From Bemisia tabaci (taxonomy: Eukaryota; Arthropoda; Insecta; Hemiptera; Aleyrodidae): a stretch of DNA of 64,000 nucleotides. Location: NCBI RefSeq assembly GCF_918797505.1, contig NC_092794.1, forward strand, positions 64,641,345 through 64,705,344, in the 5' to 3' direction. The notes under the pieces are model-generated. The model did no database searches, was not told the origin of the DNA, and worked only from the letters and a program-made list of their open reading frames with translations. A program made the translations under genes and the position numbers. Positions 12,851-25,972 of the stretch are shown piece by piece (positions within the stretch are counted from its first letter, which is position 1; the number at the start of each line of letters is the position of its first letter).

Positions 12851-15800
12851 ATGCCGGTAAAAGTTGAAGAAATCCCTCCTCCACCTGCAAATTCGAAACA
12901 GCCTGGAATCACTGGTTCTTTACTTTATAATGGTTCAAGATTTCAAGGGCATCAAAAATCCAAAGGAAATAGTTACGAAGTTGAAGTTGTTTTACAGGTT
13001 AGTTTTTAACCTACTTTTACGTTCCTGAAATCCTTGTTTTTAAGGCGCTTTTTCCTTTCAGTCGAACGTTCCGTCATTTTTTCCACTCGCCCTTCCATGC
13101 TAGACTGAAATCAAGGCTTGTACACCGCAACTTTGTCACAGAAAATAGTTGTGGATGGTATTCCACAATAGCGTTTCGAAGCTGTTGGGCCGACTTGTTC
13201 CAGGGCATAAATATTGACACATAATTCGGCTAGAAGTGTATCTCATCCACCTCCTCCTCTCTGGAGGTCTATTCTTTCCCTGGTTGGCATCGTCCTCACT
13301 TTGTGAATGCTTCATCCACTTATTGAGACTCAAAGAACAGACACGGGTGCATCGTCGAAGAAAACTTGCCCGATGCGGCTTAGTTCACCTGTTCAGTGAA
13401 TGCAACTTTTGGAGTTGACCTTCAGAGATGGTTGAGTTAAATTCACAAGTCATCAAGTTATTTGAACAGAATTGAACGATGACAACTGTTTGGAAATGGG
13501 TGACTCTGTTCCGAAGTGGCTCTTACTTACCAAACAGGTTACATACCTCAACGAGCACTTCATGCCCTGAAACATTATCCACCATAATATTTTGCCTACC
13601 TCAGTACGTACAGTATTTCAAATTATTCAAAATTCTAACCAGGTTAAGTATTGGCCTCAAACGCATTCTTTAAGATGCTCCCTTTTTGTCACTTACTTAA
13701 TGTGCGTCTTCAGCAAGTCGGAAGTGAGCGAGTAGGTACCTATTGGAATTTACGTCTGTCATGAGTTTAATTATCGTATACAACAAGTAAGGAGCATTTT
13801 TTAAATTAGCTCCTTGTCTTCCATAATTTTAAAACAAATACCTACTAGGGGCTCATGAAATCATTTTTTCTAATTTTTTTTTTTTGTAATATATTTCCTT
13901 TTTTTAAAAAAAAATTCATCAAGATATTCAGAACAATTTTTATAATTTCTATTTATCAGAACTGTTTTGCTTTCTCTATTTATAGCACGTTGATGAAGAA
14001 AATTCCTACTTATGCGGCTATTTAAAAATAAAAGGTTTAACGGAAGAGTATCCCACACTAACCACATTTTTCGATGGAGAAATTATCAGCAAAAAGTACC
14101 CCTTTCTAACAAGGAAGTGGGATGCAGATGAAGATGTGGACAGGAAACATTGGGTAAGAAATTTTCTTTATTAGTAATTCACTGCTTGGTCGAACAAAGT
14201 GTTTGACGCTCAGATTATTTAATTAAATACTGTCAAGTACAAAATATTAGAGAGTCTCTGCTTTAGCTACCCGAGTCTCAGTTATGCAAAAACAAGTCAA
14301 TGAAAAGTTACTGTTATTAGTGCGATTATCAGAGCTGATTCGAGTAAACTTAATGACTCAATTATCTACTCTGATTTTTTTAGAAAATCTTGTGTGTTTT
14401 ATTTCTTTTATTTTTCCCAACATTAACAAGATGACAGTTGTTTAACCCTTTGATTACCAGACTAGATTCTGCTTGCGCATGCCCCACCAAATAAATTGGT
14501 TGTACTTAATGCCAACAAATCTGAGTGCACTTTGTCAGAAAGTGTCTCAAGTTGTAGTTTATATCCTCCTTACTGCTGAAAATGTAAGTGCTTTTCAGAG
14601 GAGGTTATTGAAAGCGTGTTCAGACAATGTGCCAAGCCACTGGCAAACTCCATCCCTAACGTGTAATTTCTCCCCCAAATTGCTGCACGCAGCTAGTGCC
14701 AATTGCTTTGATCTTATGAGGCTTGTCAAGCAGCTTGGTAGGCCATGTAAATGCACCTTGATACGCCCTACTTTCACAGGAACCATATAGTTTTGCTGAA
14801 TGCAGATGCTGAGCTCAGGGTAACGAAAGGGTTTAGTTAAAAGCCAAGAGAAGAAAGTAAAATTCAGTCGTAAACATGTCTCCAGCTCAATTTCCTTCTG
14901 CCTGGCGAAAGGTGCTAAAACGGTCCAAAATAGTTGCCAAATGTTACTTAAGGTAACATCGCTAAAGGTAACATTCTGGCACGGTTTTTGTAACATTTCT
15001 ACAACCTTTTTGGCAACCATTTGCCTAGCAGCCTCCCAATCACTCAAATAGTATTGAGCATGGCTACCCTATACTTTAACGGATGCATCTTGCTGTACAC
15101 ATTTTGAGCTAATAGTGAAGTTTTCTATTCAATCAAGTGTTCATCTCATTTTATCTTGAGATATACAGTGTGGGGCCTTACTCAATGTTAAAATTGTTGT
15201 AATTTATCTTCTCAAAAAATTTAATTTTTTCTTATTATTCATTTATGAAAGTTCTAAAAAGCCAACTGTTTGCCGCAATCCAGCATTTGTGTCTCAAAGC
15301 CATATTTCAACTTTGCCTCACAACTTTATATCTGTATGTTCATTGTCAAATGATCAAATTGCATCTTTTTTCTGAAATATTGAAGGGGGAAAAAAGTTGC
15401 CAAGACCCAGAATTTCCCTCATGCTTGCAGGATCCTAGAATTGCAAGATTGGGCACTTTCTGTATCGCGGCTGAAGCTTTTTCTAAGTTTCATAACAGAT
15501 GTAGAAATCTCAAAACTAGTATCAGTACCCCCTTTTGCCCTCCTTTCTTCTTTTCAAAATATTCTCTGAAACCATGTTATAAGTTGGATGGTGTCGGCAC
15601 TCCAGAAACCTGTTTGCTGCAAATTATTAACAGCCTGATCTTTTTTAAACAAATATTTATTAACTGCAGAAGTGAATTGAGCCTTAGACATCAATCATAT
15701 TAATAGTCTACTCCTGGATCCACGTGTGAAAAAATCAATATTTATTCAGCAGCAACTGATTTCTTTGTTGCATTGAACTTTGCCTAATTTGAGCTTGATT

Positions 15801-18554
15801 TTAGTGGTGAGAGAGAAAAATATATCAAAGCTCTCAGTCAGTGAAAAGAATCTACCGCTGCTATCTTATCTCATGCTATCATTTGCTATTTTTTTCTTGG
15901 TTTGTTTTTTTCTTTTTGGTATAGAAGAAACTCCTTTTACCTACATACACCCATGTAATTTTTACTTCCTTTTGTCTCGAAGTTTTCTAACTTGCAAACA
16001 CATGTAACCTACTGTTAAATTCTGTCAGAGGTCTAAAAGGCCTAAGTTGTGAAGTCACCTCTTAAAAATGAACGTATCCTACCACTACCACTTTTTTATT
16101 TTTTTCTCTCTTTGTATTTTTGTTTTTATTCCTCTTTTGTCTGCTGGAAATAATGTTTTATGAGCTCAGCTGTAACAAAACTTAACGTTTCATTATTCAT
16201 TCTAGCTAAAGATGTCTAAGAGCTGTTTTTTCCTCTGTTTGAATTGACCACTATTTCTTTTCCTCTCCTAATGGGATCAAGACATTCTATCACAACATCT
16301 GAATAACCTTAGAAATACCTTATCTGATATTACTATTTGCCCTTTCGCTAAGATCTCTTAATTTTCTACAATTTTGGTTTTTTTATTCACAGAGCAAATT
16401 TCAGTCTTTTTTCCGGTATGCAAAAAATTTCAACTCCGACTGTTTTGATTATGAGCCCCTAAAGTCCACGGATTACGTTTTCATGAGGTGGAAAGAACAT
16501 TTCCTGGTTCCTGATCACACAATCAAGGATATAAATGGAGCATCTTTTGCAGGATTTTATTATATATGTTTCCAAAAATCAGCAGCAACTATCGAAGGTT
16601 ACTACTATCATCGAAGTTCTGAATGGTGAGTCTTCTTCTAAATATCCAACATATCATTGAAATCTGTTGATTAACTGGACACTTGAATTTCAAAGAAAAG
16701 AGGTTAATCTTGGTTTTTTCTTCTTCTGTTTTGTCGTCTAAAAATCAATATCGTATGTATTACTCCTAGTTGATTGATGTACTTCAATATTGGAAAATTC
16801 CACCATGAAAGAAATTATATTATACTCTGATGTAGCATGTGACAATTCATATTGTGTTCTTTATTAAGAGGAATGTTGCACTGCAAATCTTAATGGACCA
16901 CTAGACAAGGTACAAATTTCAGCATCCTGATACATGTTTTTAATCAAAATTTCATGTAAAACACGATGTGCACAACGGAAATTACCGACATGAACTCCTT
17001 ACGAAGATATTTAATGATTCTTGATGCGTGAATTCAAACCACCCGCTCATGAAAACTCAATGCTCCAGGGGATTCACATCGCGCGCTAGACGTTATCATG
17101 ACAGTCCCTGCGGTATAAAAATCTGGCAATCTCGATCATGACGCTTTGGCTCAGCTATAGCAAATTGCTTTTAGTTTGAACAACACATGGTGGGAAATGA
17201 ACATTGCTTGATCGAGAAGCTTGCTGAAACTGTTGTAGTGCGTGATTCGACTCACGTAGAACTTTGAGTTTCTCGTGAGCGGGCAGTTCAAATTCCTTGT
17301 AACGAATGTGAAATAAAAACAATAATATCTTCGTCAGGAGTAAGTTTCAGTAATTTTTGTTGCGCGAATTGTGTTCTACGTGAAATTCTGTTTAAAAAAC
17401 ATGTATCAGATTGCTTAAATTCATACCTTGTCTAGTGGTCCATTGCAGCTTAAATGTATGTGCTTACTTTTCGAGTTTCACTAAATGAATGAGGTTCATC
17501 AATGCATTCACCAAATGAATACATAGCTTTATAGTGAGTGAATTAAGATGTCATTAATCCTACTTGCGTACTTTTTGAAATGCTTCTCACAGTATGCCTA
17601 TATGTTTTGATGGAAATTGAATTGGAGAAGAATGGAGGGGCTTGAAGGACAAGGGCATAGGTGCAGTTTTTGAAAACATTAAGATATTCATGAACTCAAC
17701 CAAAACTTGTCTGAAAGCATATTCTGTGAAAAATTCACATCTAAAATCCAACTTTAAAGCATCAACAAGTGACTTTAATCTTCCCTTCTGCCATAAAGCT
17801 CAATGTAATTTTGAAATTTTAAACACATATTTCTTGAAATAACAAAAACTGCTCTCACTTATGCTTCACTTATTTGCCTTGTTCTCCAAGGCCCCTCATT
17901 TCACAAATTTCCATGTGACATTTCTGTGCCCTCTGTAGATTTTTCTCTAAGCTCCTCAATTATGCTCAACACTCCTCTTGCTGCCCTCGTAGCTTCAAAG
18001 AAAAAGAAAAGACAAGTACCATGAGCATCAAAACATTCTGTCATCTCCTCCACACAATTGTCTTTAGAATTTGTCTAATGGTTCTTGATTTAATGAATGA
18101 AGCTATATTTTAAAAGTATGTAGTACAATTGGACGGATTTCTGCCAAACGGAACTAAGCGCCAATTTGAGTTCCTTTTGAGGAATTTAGAATCCCGGATA
18201 GCGCATTCTGTCAAACGAAACTAAGCGCCATGGAAAAGCATTGCGAGTATAGGAATGAATGAGCCCGACGCCCGGTTCCGTCGCCAATTTAAGCCCCCCT
18301 CTACCTTCCTCCCCCGATGGCGCTTAGTTCCGTTTGACAGAGAAATGTCCAATTGAAGTTCAATATTCCATTCCTTGAGCTGGAAGGAACAATAAAAAAA
18401 AATCGAGTTAGTTAAACAAGTTAAAAATTAAATTAGAAAAATGGGAGAAAAAACCATGTATTAATCTTTGCAATATTTTGTTTTTTCTAGGTATCAGTCA
18501 CTAACTTTAAGTCATGTTCCTGAACACAACACACAGATTTACGAATTCAGATAA
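12851..18554 (+). CDS. Gid4: GID4, substrate receptor of the CTLH/GID E3 ubiquitin ligase
   Basis: Four exons join in phase: 12851-12997, 13986-14153, 16393-16625 and 18491-18554 (612 nt, 203 aa). All introns are GT..AG, and a Trp codon is split between exons 3 and 4. GID4 is the subunit of the CTLH/GID ligase that recognises N-terminal Pro/N-degrons; this is family knowledge. The protein carries the near-invariant blocks of the beta-barrel domain: [73 protein letters not shown] and the C-terminal YHRSSEW. ATG 12851 is taken as the start because the frame has no earlier ATG nearby. Vertebrate GID4 has a longer disordered N terminus that this protein lacks. No break was seen. Confidence 0.95.
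16892..17444. mobile_element. 553-bp TIR element in GID4 intron 3, copy 1
   Basis: The ends AATGGACCACTAGACAAGGT and its inverted match are TIRs of about 46 bp with a few mismatches. A closely similar copy of nearly equal length lies at 55055-55608. There is no transposase. It is a non-autonomous DNA element. Confidence 0.75.
17635..17897. mobile_element. MITE with GAGGGGCTTG ends
   Basis: The left end GAGGGGCTTGAAGGACAAG faces an inverted right end CTTGTTCTCCAAGGCCCCTC. A relative with better matched inner TIRs (CTTGGAGCACAAG) lies at 51322-51551. It sits in GID4 intron 3. Confidence 0.6.
18127..18354. mobile_element. MITE, AAACGGAACTAAGCGCC family, copy 1
   Basis: TIRs of about 36 bp begin AATTGGAC and contain AAACGGAACTAAGCGCC near the inner edge. 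Relatives lie at 53733-53860, 60652-60837 and, more diverged, near 960-1070 and 55750-55832. It sits just upstream of the last GID4 exon. Confidence 0.75.
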
Positions 18555-21500
18555 AGCGCTACATGTCCAAAGTTCTGCAACTGTAAACTGTTATCAGTGT
18601 CGCAGCGCAACCCTTCGGCTTTTGTCGTTTGATCTTAGATCAGTGAGACTGTTGCTGTGTCTCTGTGTTAAACATCAACTTAAGAGGTTGTCAGAAAGTG
18701 AGGTTTCCTTTGTATGTACCATTTTATATTTTTGACGTACCTTTTGAATGGCTTTTGCCATTGTCAAGGTTTTAAAAGAAGGTTTGTTGTTGAGTCCTTG
18801 CTCTTTCAGTTAAATGGCTAGGATCTTTCTCATTTTTAATTGCTTTTCAAAGGTTTATACCACTGCTGCTTCAAAAATATTTTGTCCATCAGTATCATCA
18901 ATGTCATCATAATCATAATGTGAAGTTTATGTTCTGTTTTACTGATGCTACCAATTAGTGGTGGGGTATCTTCAAAGCGGCACAGTACTGATGACTTGAG
19001 TATTATCATTTTCCCATGCTTACGAAGATGATGCATCAATGCCCTTGCTCTTATGTGGAAACTTGGGGTAAAATTTGCGATTGGACTCCTAAAGGTGAAG
19101 TTGGGCCATTAGGGAAGATACCCACAGTCAATATCCTACTGTGATTGTGATGACGCTGATAGCTACAAATAAAACATAGTGCTGATTAGTAAGATAACAT
19201 CAAAATAATTTCAAGGAATGTATATTCCGTAAAAGTATGAGAGTTTCAGCCAGCTTGAGATTACCCAGAATATAATCAGACCTCCCATGTTTTTTTCATA
19301 AATCCAAATTTTTCCGATCAGTAGTTTTGATTTGTGAGAAAATCATTTTAATTTCCATATGATACCATCTTTTTAGGTTAACTCATCCACTTCTTTAGGA
19401 GGCACTGAATGCACAGTAGTATAGAAAAGGACGGGGTTGGGAATTTCAGGTGTACTGTAAGCATCTGCCGATACTTCAACTCCAATTTTGTCATCAGCGA
19501 AAAAAAATTTAAGCTTGTGATAGGCGTTAAACATTTTTCTGTGTACAACCTGCACTGCAGTTTTTGTCTGAGTAAAATCAGGGAATCCGTGCTAGTTATC
19601 TCCATGCATCTTCAGTCTTTTTATGACTTTTTTTTTTCAATTCAGGCCTATGAGTCTTTCATTGGTTGTAGTCCTATGTGCAATGAAATGTACAGAAGGC
19701 CTATGTCATGTGCGTTTTTTTTATTTATTATTTTTTTTTATTTATTTTTTTTATCGAAGTTCCTTTTTTCCTAGTTGCATAAATTGTTTAAAAAATTTTT
19801 TCAAAGAAAATATTTATCTAGTTATAGTTGAGGGAAAATAAAAAATGAGGAGCAAACGCTTTTATTTCCAAGCATTGTTTTCGAGTTTAATTCCCCTTGT
19901 TCTTGTAGTTAACTTCTCTAAATTTATTATAACGTTTTCTTATTTTTTAAAAATTTTGTTTTGCCTCTGTAGCAATTTGTCTTGTCTTACACTGTAAGTG
20001 GTTTTATAAATGTGGCTGGTTCTTGATATTTTTTTGAACAATTTGGCACTTCTTTTCATCTCTTCAGTAGAATTTCTGCTAGAAGATAAGGTTTAAGTTT
20101 TTGACTCATTGCCAACTTCCATTACAACAAAACAAAATTCCTCCTAGGCGACAGTACGCCACCACCTGAGGTGGGCCATCAGATGTATGGATGCAAATGT
20201 TGACTGCAAGTCATCAAACAGCAGAGTTTAATTCTTAACTTTTTGGGAGTGATTTTCTTTGTTGGTCGGCAGTTCTGTGAAATCTGGGTGTTAAGTGAAC
20301 TGAATCCACTGATGGAAATTCACTTATTGTCTTTTTTCAAACTTACCAATTTGTAGCCGAAAATAGACCATAATACGCCAACTCTCAAAATTGAATCATT
20401 GGTTTTGGAACATGGAATATTTTTTCAGTATAGCCAGTCTTATGGTTGTAATTCTCAAGGCTATCATTGTGGTTTATCCAACCAAAAGAATTTAAACAAA
20501 ATAGACACAGTCATGTATTACTACAAACTCACTCATGCAAATCTGTCCATTAGTCCAACAGAATGATTTGAGAGTGAGGGTCTGTTTAGGATCAAGCCCT
20601 GCCAGTTGTTAGAAGTATAATTAGCTCTCAGCTAAAGAGAGTTTTTAAATCATCCTCTCGATGAATTACAAAATTTTATCCCACAATTTTAGTCCAGAAG
20701 ATTTTATGATTGAGGTAACAAAATTAATATATTACATTTAATGCCTTGTAGAAGGATGTCAACACTGCAGTCTAGGCCTTTTAAAGTGGGGACTGAAAGG
20801 CGGAGTAACGTGAGCGACTCGGTGTTTTTTTTTTTTATGTTGATTGCCTGTGATGACTGTTGGTTGTATGCGTGAGCCGATGTATCGAGAATTTAATCCT
20901 CAGTTCATCGCAAAAGAATGGGTTAGTTAGGGTTACCAGGATGTTTCATGTTTTAGCTCTACCTCTGGTGTTTTTAGTTGCTATAGCATTGTACTTGTGT
21001 CATTTGCTGCTGTACATTCGGAGGTCTGCTTAAATTTTTTTGTCATTCAATGGTTTGAGACTTTATTCGGCCAGCACTAAATTCAGGGAAGAAGTAGATT
21101 CAGGCCTTGAATAGACCCGAAAGCAAAATTGAACTTCAACCCTCACACTAATGGAAATGGCTGCCATTTTAACTCTTTGCTCTCTAATTTAAATTAATGT
21201 GGATCGTGAAAAACTACAAATACATTCTGGCCATCATTAAAAACAGAGGCATTTTTAAAATTTCTATTGGAACACATTTGACGATACTGTACGAATTTGC
21301 AATCATTCTATTGATGTGGAATAGTGATTCAAATGTTGATGGCTAAAGCTAGGAAGTTCATTTCTTAGATTGAGATGTTGTAAGGCCCTGCTTATGTTTT
21401 TTTAAAGGAAATCTTAAAAACAGTTTCTATTGATTTTTTCTGTGAATTTTCACTCAACCTCTAAAAAATCACACCAAATTGTAAGAAAGCATTTCTATTT

Positions 21501-24500
21501 GTAGTGCAGAAGAAGAAAGACAAAAAACCTATTCAGAGATTCTTAAACGTTGCAATTGAGGTATGCGTTTTTCTATTTACCACCAACATGCTACAGTGCC
21601 TCTTAGGGACTTCTTGCAATTGATATATTTTCGTCTTTTTACTCTGTGTTTGATTATAAATTAATGAAATCAAGTGAAAGGAAAGACATCTTTCGAAAAC
21701 ATCTTGCATGTAATGACAATATTATTCTTGTCTTTAGCATTTCTATAACAAACCCTACTTACATGTTGTTTCATACTCTTAACAATCGTCATTTAGAACA
21801 AGTACTATCTGGCAACAATGATCTAGAATGGAAGTACAGGTTTACCTCTCTTTTGACTCCTTCCTTGCATCTTGTGATTTGATGTTTGATCGAGGACCTC
21901 AAATTTCTGACATCACCTCGTAAACGTTAGGTAAATGTATACATTTGTACATACTTATACATAGTTTATAAATGTTTGTATGAAATGTTTTTTCCTCTTT
22001 TTTTATCTGCGATCTAATTTTTTCTTTTTGCCTGGAAAAAGTTATTGTTTTTACGTTTTAAGCCAATTGTTTACACCAAGAGATTTTTTCAATTCAGTTG
22101 CTAAGTTTCTTTGTTGAACAAATCTACTTGTGAACATTGTTATCTGTACCTGTTAAAGAAGAAAGGGGGGAATATCCAGAGAGCAGAGATGATGATGAGC
22201 AGTTTTGCTCCCCAAATAGGAGTGGCAGAGGGATGGAGCAGAGTGATTGTCTTGATCGGTTGTGAAATGACTCATTGGCACTTGTATTTTTCCCTGTCAA
22301 AACTTCATACTCAATTCTCTTGAATGAGCGGTTATACTTGTGATTTCAACCCCCATATATTGAACAGAACCAGTGATTTTGCTCCACCCCTCTGCTGCCA
22401 ATTTTGATTTTGGACGATAATCGTTGTGCAAATGTACCTAGAATTCTTCTCACTTTTTTTTCTTTTTTTCGTTTTTTATTTGTGTCAGGAAAAACGTTAC
22501 CCAAAAAGAAAAGGAGCTTTCTCAGCAATGAACAGTCTGGTTTGTACTTTCGGAGAAAGCTATTTCTCCTCTTTTCAGAATTTCTTTGGGAGTATATAGT
22601 TAATTTTAAATAATTCAAATAAAACTCCCAAAGATTTATTAGAAAATTTTATTCTATAATTATGCAAAGACTGTATGGTTTCTGTTTTTTTTCCCCCTCT
22701 TTTTTTATTAATATGAAACTGGCAAACTCTACTAGCTGATCAAATTATTCTTATTATTATTTTTACTTCACACTTTGATCAGCAAACTTAAATAAAATCA
22801 CTTCAAAGTGTGTGTTTATGGGTGTCTTTACAAAGTTTCCTCATTTATGAAATAATGAATTGTAAATAATCCTCAGTAGCATTGACTGTTAAATTTGTAC
22901 TCTAAAAAAGGGTAAACATTTTTTTAAAATGGAAACGTTGAGAAACCCCTTTTGCCTTTTTTCAGGAAAATGTACCTCAACGAACGTAATGAATGAAAAT
23001 TGCCATGAACATTTTTAAATTCTATAAAACATCTGGTGCTAGACGCCAAACAGCTGCAAAATATGCATCATGAAAAATTGAAACTTTATGTAAAGGTTTT
23101 GTTAAAATTGCAATGAAGTAATGAAAAGAACTTAAATAAATGTAAAGTGGCATTTTTATGTAACAAAGAACAAAGAGGGTTTTCTAACTCGCATATTTTA
23201 ACAACTTTTTTAGGAATTTTCTTTTTGAAATGTGCAAGTTATTTTTATTTTATTTATTTATTTATTTATTTATTTTTTCAACAGCCAATGTTACTAGGGA
23301 TTGGTCAGTTAGTATTGAATTTGGTTTTTAATCTGCATTTGTATCTGCCAAAGTTTAGAATGGTCACTCCTCACTTAAAACTGTAACTTTTGTCTCGTAA
23401 ACTTGTGAAAAACTTTGTGAATTGTGCCTGCAAAAAATTTGAAAAAAGTTTTGTTGATTCAAACAAGAATTTTCACTTGTTTCTCATTGAAAATTTGTGC
23501 CATGCATTCTTTCTGATGAGTCTCTAACCAGAATTTCACGAGACCTATACATGTATTTGTTATTTTACACCATTTTCAAATTTAAAATATGTAGAAAGTA
23601 AATTAGAAACAGTATTATTATATTGAACTTGGGAAAACGAGGAACTCATTGGAAGAGAAATATACTGATTTAGTGGTTGTATCATCACAGTTCTGATGGT
23701 TCCATTGTAAACGGACCCATAACTATGTCATCTTCGTGCCGTGGTGATAAAATCTGTCTGTTTCTTGTAATCAAAATTTCTCAAGGTTATTTTGTCATTA
23801 ATTGATTTATGAATTGTCAATAACAACATTTGAATTAATTAAAACAATTGACTTACACAGAATTTAGACAGGAGGTAATGTTCTTGTGTCTTGGTTCGGA
23901 TCATTCATAAGAATAATATAGCCACTAAATCAGTGTATGCAGGAACATTTTCACCTGTATTTCATATTTTTGGCATTATTTTTTGACAAAAATATTTAAG
24001 GGACAATATACTTCTAACATTAGAAAAGATAAGTGCTGTTTGTGTCAGGATTGCATGCAGAGAAATCATCCGACACACTTTGGATTTATTCGCTATGAAT
24101 TACTTTAGACTCAGTCATTAAAGTTTTCATTTAATGAAATCACTGTACTCTTTTTGGCGGAATCTGCAATGTTTGACGCTACAACTTGCAATGCTACTGA
24201 AATGTTGGAGTATATTTTAATTCGTGATGCTTGTTTAAAAGTTTAATATTCCTCTATTTTTTTTTTTTTTTTTTGGTCATGGTATATCTTTTGTGGGTTT
24301 TTTTTCTCACTGGTTTCTATTATTAAAATTTGTGTTATCACGATAATTTTACAGTCACCAAAAAGTTTTATGTGAGATGATTGTTTCATAAAAATGATAT
24401 TGCTGTCAAATTATTGAAAAAATCTCTGCATTCCTTTTTTAATTTTGGACAATTGGAGTACTTCAGCTCATCCAGGCAAGCATCCAGTATGCGAGTGTGT

Positions 24501-25280
24501 GCATTAGGTTTTGCTTGTTGTGTGGAATTTTATATTGTTTGGAAAAGCTCCCCCCTTTTTTTGTAATATTTTATGAAATTTACCCATGTGATACTCTTTT
24601 GTTTAACCGGTGTTCTTAATGAAGAATTGCCTCGCATTAATTGAGTTTTTTTTTATTTTTCTCATCCTTGTCGCTGAATTATTTATTTTTATTCAATTTC
24701 GAATCGCTAAAGCTAGGCTTCACGTTGCAAACTGAAACTTATCAGAAAAGGAATGACTTCAGGAGAGGGAAGGGCTGTTGATTCTCTGTCATATTTATCC
24801 TAACATATTGACCGTGAAACCATTAAGCCGCAGATCTTGATTGCTTCAAAAATGTCTGTTCTCTCTATATTTTTTACATTAATATTTCCATTTTTGTACA
24901 TAATTTTTAGATAATACTCTTGAAAGGGCCAAAAAAAAGCACACACATTTTTTTCCAATAACAATAAGCAAATTATTCCTTAAAAAAGTGAGTTGCGATA
25001 GGAAATTTGAACTAAGAAAAACTGAGATTACATTGATTTGGTGGTTTTATATGTACCATTGACATCATAAACCTCAGCAAAGTAAATTTATATTTATACA
25101 TGGTGATGAATATCCCCGTAACATGAATAATAATAGTAGGAATTTGTAATGTGAATACACAACTCCAAAGTGTCATAAGAGATACTTATTAGATTAGAGC
25201 TGAGCAAGGATTGAAAAGCTTCCACTCTAAATCTAATAAATATCTTTCATAGCACCTTAGCGTTGTGTCCCTACAAACAG
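18555..25280 (+). other. Long AT-rich stretch after GID4, no gene seen
   Basis: The first part should be the GID4 3' UTR. An AATAAA is present at 19168-19173 and another near 22618. A run of ATTTA units at about 23247-23278 resembles an AU-rich element but may be a simple microsatellite. No open frame here has coding character, and no inverted-repeat element was recognised. I cannot tell where the UTR ends. Confidence 0.4.
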
Positions 25281-25302
25281 ACCCAGAATGTTAAATATTC
25301 GC

Positions 25303-25507
25303 GGAATATTCTAAAGTAGAATATTCCCAAAACATTCTCTGAATAATCTGTGCAGAATGTACATTTTTGAATATTCGGAAAACGTTCGCAGACTATTTAC
25401 AGAAAATATTCTTAGAATATATTAAACTGAATTTTCACAGAATATTCTACACATGAGAAAACAGAATATTCTTTGAATGTTAAAACTTGAACATTCTAGG
25501 AATGTTC
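25303..25507. promoter_or_regulatory. Cluster of GAAnnTTC palindromes
   Basis: Exact GAAnnTTC words occur at 25303, 25369, 25440, 25464, 25489 and 25500, with several near matches between them. GAAnnTTC is the core inverted pair of heat-shock elements (nGAAnnTTCn arrays). Most copies read GAATATTC, so the cluster could equally be a decayed AT-rich repeat. No adjacent heat-shock gene was recognised. A regulatory role is inference. Confidence 0.3.
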
Positions 25508-25972
25508 AAAAAAAGGATATTCCAAAAAAATATTGCAGAATACTCCTAGAAATATGAATAAAATATTATTGAAACATTCATTATGAATAGCCTAGGAGTA
25601 TTCTGCGAATCCAGAACGCAGGCAATTTTTGCACTACATAGGGAATGATCACTGTTTCAATGTAGTACCTATCCATCCATTCGCGTTCTAATCTAGGGCG
25701 AGATTTCAATATGAAATGCAGCCCTCCCCTGTGAAATAATCGGTCAATGTATGAGGTTCATAAATACGTTTTAGGCGGCATGATAATACTGAAACAAAAA
25801 TCATTACAAGATTTTTCCAAGGTCGAACGGAGGTTTTCACCAGCTCATTCTTATGATAAGTATTATTTCTACCGTTATCGGTTGAAATATTTATGTAAGA
25901 AAAAATCTGTCAGGTTATACTGTCTTGGGTCTTAAACTCTTATTTGGAGTGATAAAAAAAATAGAAGAAATT

